Positions 6,053-7,859 of a DNA stretch of 7,859 bases are shown here, one piece after another. Positions within the stretch are counted from its first letter, which is position 1, and each line of letters starts with the position of its first letter. Below the pieces are notes generated by a model, which saw nothing but the letters and a program-made list of their open reading frames with translations, was not told where the DNA came from and did no database searches. The stretch comes from Dehalococcoidia bacterium. GTDB taxonomy: Bacteria > Chloroflexota > Dehalococcoidia > JACQUA01. Both the position numbers and the translations under genes were made by a program. The stretch lies in assembly GCA_030689845.1 (NCBI GenBank), contig JAUYHV010000007.1, positions 1 through 7,859 of the forward strand. The letters are read 5' to 3'.

Positions 6053-6778
6053 GAAATAATTCCAGCTATCGACTTAAGGAACGGGCGGTGTGTTCGTCTT
6101 ATCCAGGGTGATTTTGAAAAGGAGACTGTTTTCGGTGAGAATCCGGTCGAGTTTGCAATACGCTGGCAAGAGGCTGGGGCTGCCAGGTTACATGTAGTTG
6201 ACCTTGACGGCGCAGCTAAAGGGATGCCTGTAAACTTAAAGGTCGTCGAAAAAATAGTGTCCGCAGTAAAAATCCCCGTGCAGCTTGGAGGAGGAATACG
6301 CGAAATGGAAACCATCAGGGAAGTCCTCAGCGCCGGGGTTCAAAGGGTAATTCTGGGTACGGTAGCTCTTGAGAACCCGGAACTTGTTCAGTCTGCCTGC
6401 CGGACGTTTAACGAGGCCATCGTTGTCGGGGTGGATGCCCGTGATGGTAACGTATCCATAAAAGGCTGGAAAGAGACCTCCGATACGAATGCGGAGGAGT
6501 TTATGAAAAAATTAGTATCCCTCGGTGTTCGCAGGTTTATTTACACAGATATTGCCAGGGACGGCACTTTGAAAGGCCCAAATTTCGATGCCTTTGCGCG
6601 CCTGAAACGAGCCGTGGCTGTTCCCATTATAGCCTCCGGGGGTGTTTCATCCATAGGGCACCTAAAAAAGTTGGCTTCTCTCGGTGTGGAAGGAGCCATC
6701 GTTGGAATAGCTCTTTATACGGGGGCAATAAACCTGGAAAAAGCTATTACTTCGATGTCCCGAAGGAAAGCTGGTTAG
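6050..6778 (+). CDS. hisA: ProFAR isomerase (phosphoribosylformimino-5-aminoimidazole carboxamide ribotide isomerase), apparent ATC start
   Basis: Catalyses the Amadori isomerisation of ProFAR to PRFAR, the step before HisH/HisF. It is a TIM barrel of 242 aa, normal for HisA. The N-terminus reads (M)EIIPAIDLRNGRCVRLIQGD, with general acid/base D8. LGGGIR (79-84) and GTVAL (103-107) form phosphate-site loops, VGVDARDG carries the second catalytic D129, and TDIARDGTLKGPN (166-178) and ASGGVSS (195-201) close the second phosphate site. Starting at the first ATG (6224) would remove 58 residues including D8, so that start is rejected. ATC at 6050 follows AGGAGG by six nt and aligns with the usual initiator of HisA. 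hisF follows after one nt. Alternatives: an ATG mutated or misread in its third base, or initiation at ATA 6056 or ATT 6059, which are worse spaced. Confidence 0.9.
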   Translation: MEIIPAIDLRNGRCVRLIQGDFEKETVFGENPVEFAIRWQEAGAARLHVVDLDGAAKGMPVNLKVVEKIVSAVKIPVQLGGGIREMETIREVLSAGVQRVILGTVALENPELVQSACRTFNEAIVVGVDARDGNVSIKGWKETSDTNAEEFMKKLVSLGVRRFIYTDIARDGTLKGPNFDAFARLKRAVAVPIIASGGVSSIGHLKKLASLGVEGAIVGIALYTGAINLEKAITSMSRRKAG

Positions 6779-6779
6779 A

Positions 6780-7583
6780 TTGCTGACAAAACGTATTATA
6801 CCGTGTTTGGATGTTACGGGAGGCAGGGTCGTAAAAGGAATCAGTTTCGTTCAACTCCGGGATGCCGGCGACCCCGTGGAACTGGCTGCCTTTTATGATA
6901 AGGAGGGTGCCGATGAACTTGTGTTCCTCGATATTACCGCTTCGTCAGACCACCGTGACATAATGGCTGATGTGGTTGCCAGGGTGTCGGAACAAGTATT
7001 TATTCCTTTGACGGTTGGCGGGGGTTTGCGGAATCTTGAAGATATGCGCCGCATTCTTGAATCCGGCGCTGACAAAGTAGCCATAAACACCTCGGCTGTC
7101 CAAAACCCGGTTTTAGTGAAGGAAGGCGCCAGGAAGTTCGGCAGCCAGTGTATAGTTGTGGCCGTCGATGCAAAACGGAGGGACTCGCAAGCTGTGCCGT
7201 TATCGGGTAGTCCAGTGGCTGTGGATAAGAATTCAAAGTGGGAAGTGTATATTCACGGAGGGAGAACGCCCACTGGTGTGGATGCATTAAAATGGGCAAA
7301 ATATGTTGCCGACCTGGGAGCCGGTGAAATCCTGCTCACAAGCATGGATGCCGATGGGCATCAAACCGGATATGATAATGAATTGAATCGAACCGTCAGT
7401 GAAGCCATCACCATTCCCGTCATAGCCAGCGGAGGTGCTGGTACGATAGAGCATCTTTACGAGGCCATCGTTGATGGGAAGGCAGATGCCGTACTGGCAG
7501 CAAGTATATTTCACTACGGGACATTTTCCATCAAAGAAGTGAAACTTTATCTGGGAGCAAAAGGCATTCCTGTCCGCATATAA
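6780..7583 (+). CDS. hisF: Imidazole glycerol phosphate synthase, cyclase subunit
   Basis: Uses ammonia from HisH to convert PRFAR to imidazole glycerol phosphate and AICAR. It is a TIM barrel of 267 aa; about 253 is usual. The TTG start at 6780 is supported by the conserved N-terminus LTKRIIPCLDV and by GAAGGAAAG (6762-6770) upstream, and lies one nt after the hisA stop. Catalytic D11 and D130 (VAVDAKR, 127-133) are present. By Thermotoga numbering recalled from memory, the ammonia-gate residues are R5, E46, K99 and E183 (Thermotoga E167). LTVGGGLR (77-84), LLTSMDADG (185-193) and ASGGAGT (216-222) form phosphate-site and loop regions. The odd feature is about 16 extra residues between D135 and W154, just after AKRRD, where the family normally has a short DG turn. 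No hisI or other his gene follows before the right repeat arm. Confidence 0.96.
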   Translation: MLTKRIIPCLDVTGGRVVKGISFVQLRDAGDPVELAAFYDKEGADELVFLDITASSDHRDIMADVVARVSEQVFIPLTVGGGLRNLEDMRRILESGADKVAINTSAVQNPVLVKEGARKFGSQCIVVAVDAKRRDSQAVPLSGSPVAVDKNSKWEVYIHGGRTPTGVDALKWAKYVADLGAGEILLTSMDADGHQTGYDNELNRTVSEAITIPVIASGGAGTIEHLYEAIVDGKADAVLAASIFHYGTFSIKEVKLYLGAKGIPVRI

Positions 7584-7630
7584 CTTACAAAAGGGTAATA
7601 TTGAAGTATTTTCTCCCTCACTTTTTTCGG

Positions 7631-7779
7631 TAAACATATTGGGTTCCTTCTCAAACTGAGTGGGTAAGAAAAAATGAAAGTACATAGATGAAGACATATA
7701 CGAAGAAGGGTTCATCTAATGCGTCTTCTTTTACCCATTCCGACGAAAGTCGGAATCCAGTAATAATTATGAATGATTA
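7631..7779 (-). repeat. Right arm of the 149-bp inverted repeat pair
   Basis: Reverse complement of 1-149 with seven substitutions and no gaps. It begins 48 nt after the hisF stop. It contains the same short hairpin, here ATTCCGAC 7737-7744 with GTCGGAAT 7749-7756 around GAAA, and the same longer nested stem. An open frame on the minus strand that starts within it runs into the hisF antisense and has no family features, so it is not called a gene. The 48-nt stretch between hisF and the arm shows no clear terminator; the arm's own hairpins could serve to end the his transcript. Confidence 0.9.
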
Positions 7780-7833
7780 TTCTGTGTACATTATGGATAG
7801 TGTAGTGTTTCATAAATGGCCTTACAATCTTTG

Positions 7834-7859
7834 CCATTCCGGGCTTGACCCGGAATCCA
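7834..7859. repeat. REP-like palindrome sharing its outer shell with the arm hairpin
   Basis: ATTCCGGG 7836-7843 pairs with CCCGGAAT 7849-7856 around CTTGA. The flanks match the hairpin at 7735-7759: both read CCATTCCG, then 8-9 variable nt, then CGGAATCCA. This suggests one family of dispersed palindromes with interchangeable centres. It ends at the last base of the window and may continue beyond. The 54 nt between the right arm and this site hold no visible feature. Confidence 0.7.

Noticed and set aside
7287..7715. 142-codon open frame on the minus strand overlapping the end of hisF and most of the right repeat arm
   Set aside because: It is antisense to a clear hisF and its N-terminal part is repeat sequence. 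The translation has no family motif and no ribosome binding site was seen.

Overview
The window is a bacterial chromosomal segment of amino-acid and acyl-CoA metabolism, flanked by two copies, in opposite orientation, of a 149-bp repeat. No transposase, phage, plasmid, rRNA, tRNA or CRISPR sequence was seen. The organism cannot be named with confidence. An MmdA/PccB-type carboxyltransferase, a solitary NifU-type Fe-S scaffold domain, a thrB-lysC pair and strong AGGAGG-type ribosome binding sites would suit an anaerobe of the Firmicutes, Chloroflexi (Dehalococcoidia-like) or deltaproteobacterial kind. This is inference from gene content, not from phylogeny.

Layout: 1-149 is the left repeat arm. 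218-2795 is a plus-strand unit of a small unknown membrane protein, homoserine kinase (thrB, TTG start, overlapping the membrane gene by 14 nt) and aspartate kinase (lysC), which carries a well-formed internal start for a separate C-terminal regulatory subunit. 2908-3144 is a minus-strand NifU-like Fe-S carrier convergent with lysC. 3145-3576 is a long non-coding gap holding a foldable ~117-nt region and a strong hairpin abutting a ribosome binding site. 3577-5124 is a biotin-dependent carboxyltransferase (MmdA/PccB family). 5187-7583 is a tight his cluster: hisH, a 74-aa unknown ORF, hisA and hisF. 7631-7779 is the right repeat arm, and 7834-7859 is another palindrome with the same outer shell.

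How the genes work together: LysC makes aspartyl phosphate, the entry to the lysine/threonine/methionine branch, and ThrB phosphorylates homoserine for threonine. HisA isomerises ProFAR to PRFAR. HisH releases ammonia from glutamine and HisF uses it to cyclise PRFAR to imidazole glycerol phosphate and AICAR. The carboxyltransferase is not obviously linked to either pathway; no biotin carrier, biotin carboxylase or membrane decarboxylase subunit lies beside it.

Most notable: hisA has no ATG/GTG/TTG at the expected place, but has AGGAGG, a 6-nt spacer and ATC exactly where the initiator Met of HisA belongs. Also notable are the repeat arms, whose differences cluster in the loop of a predicted stem, the internal lysC start, the truncated-looking 74-aa ORF inside the his cluster, and the unassigned foldable region before the carboxyltransferase. 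I do not see a clearly new multi-gene system; the gene content is mostly core metabolism.
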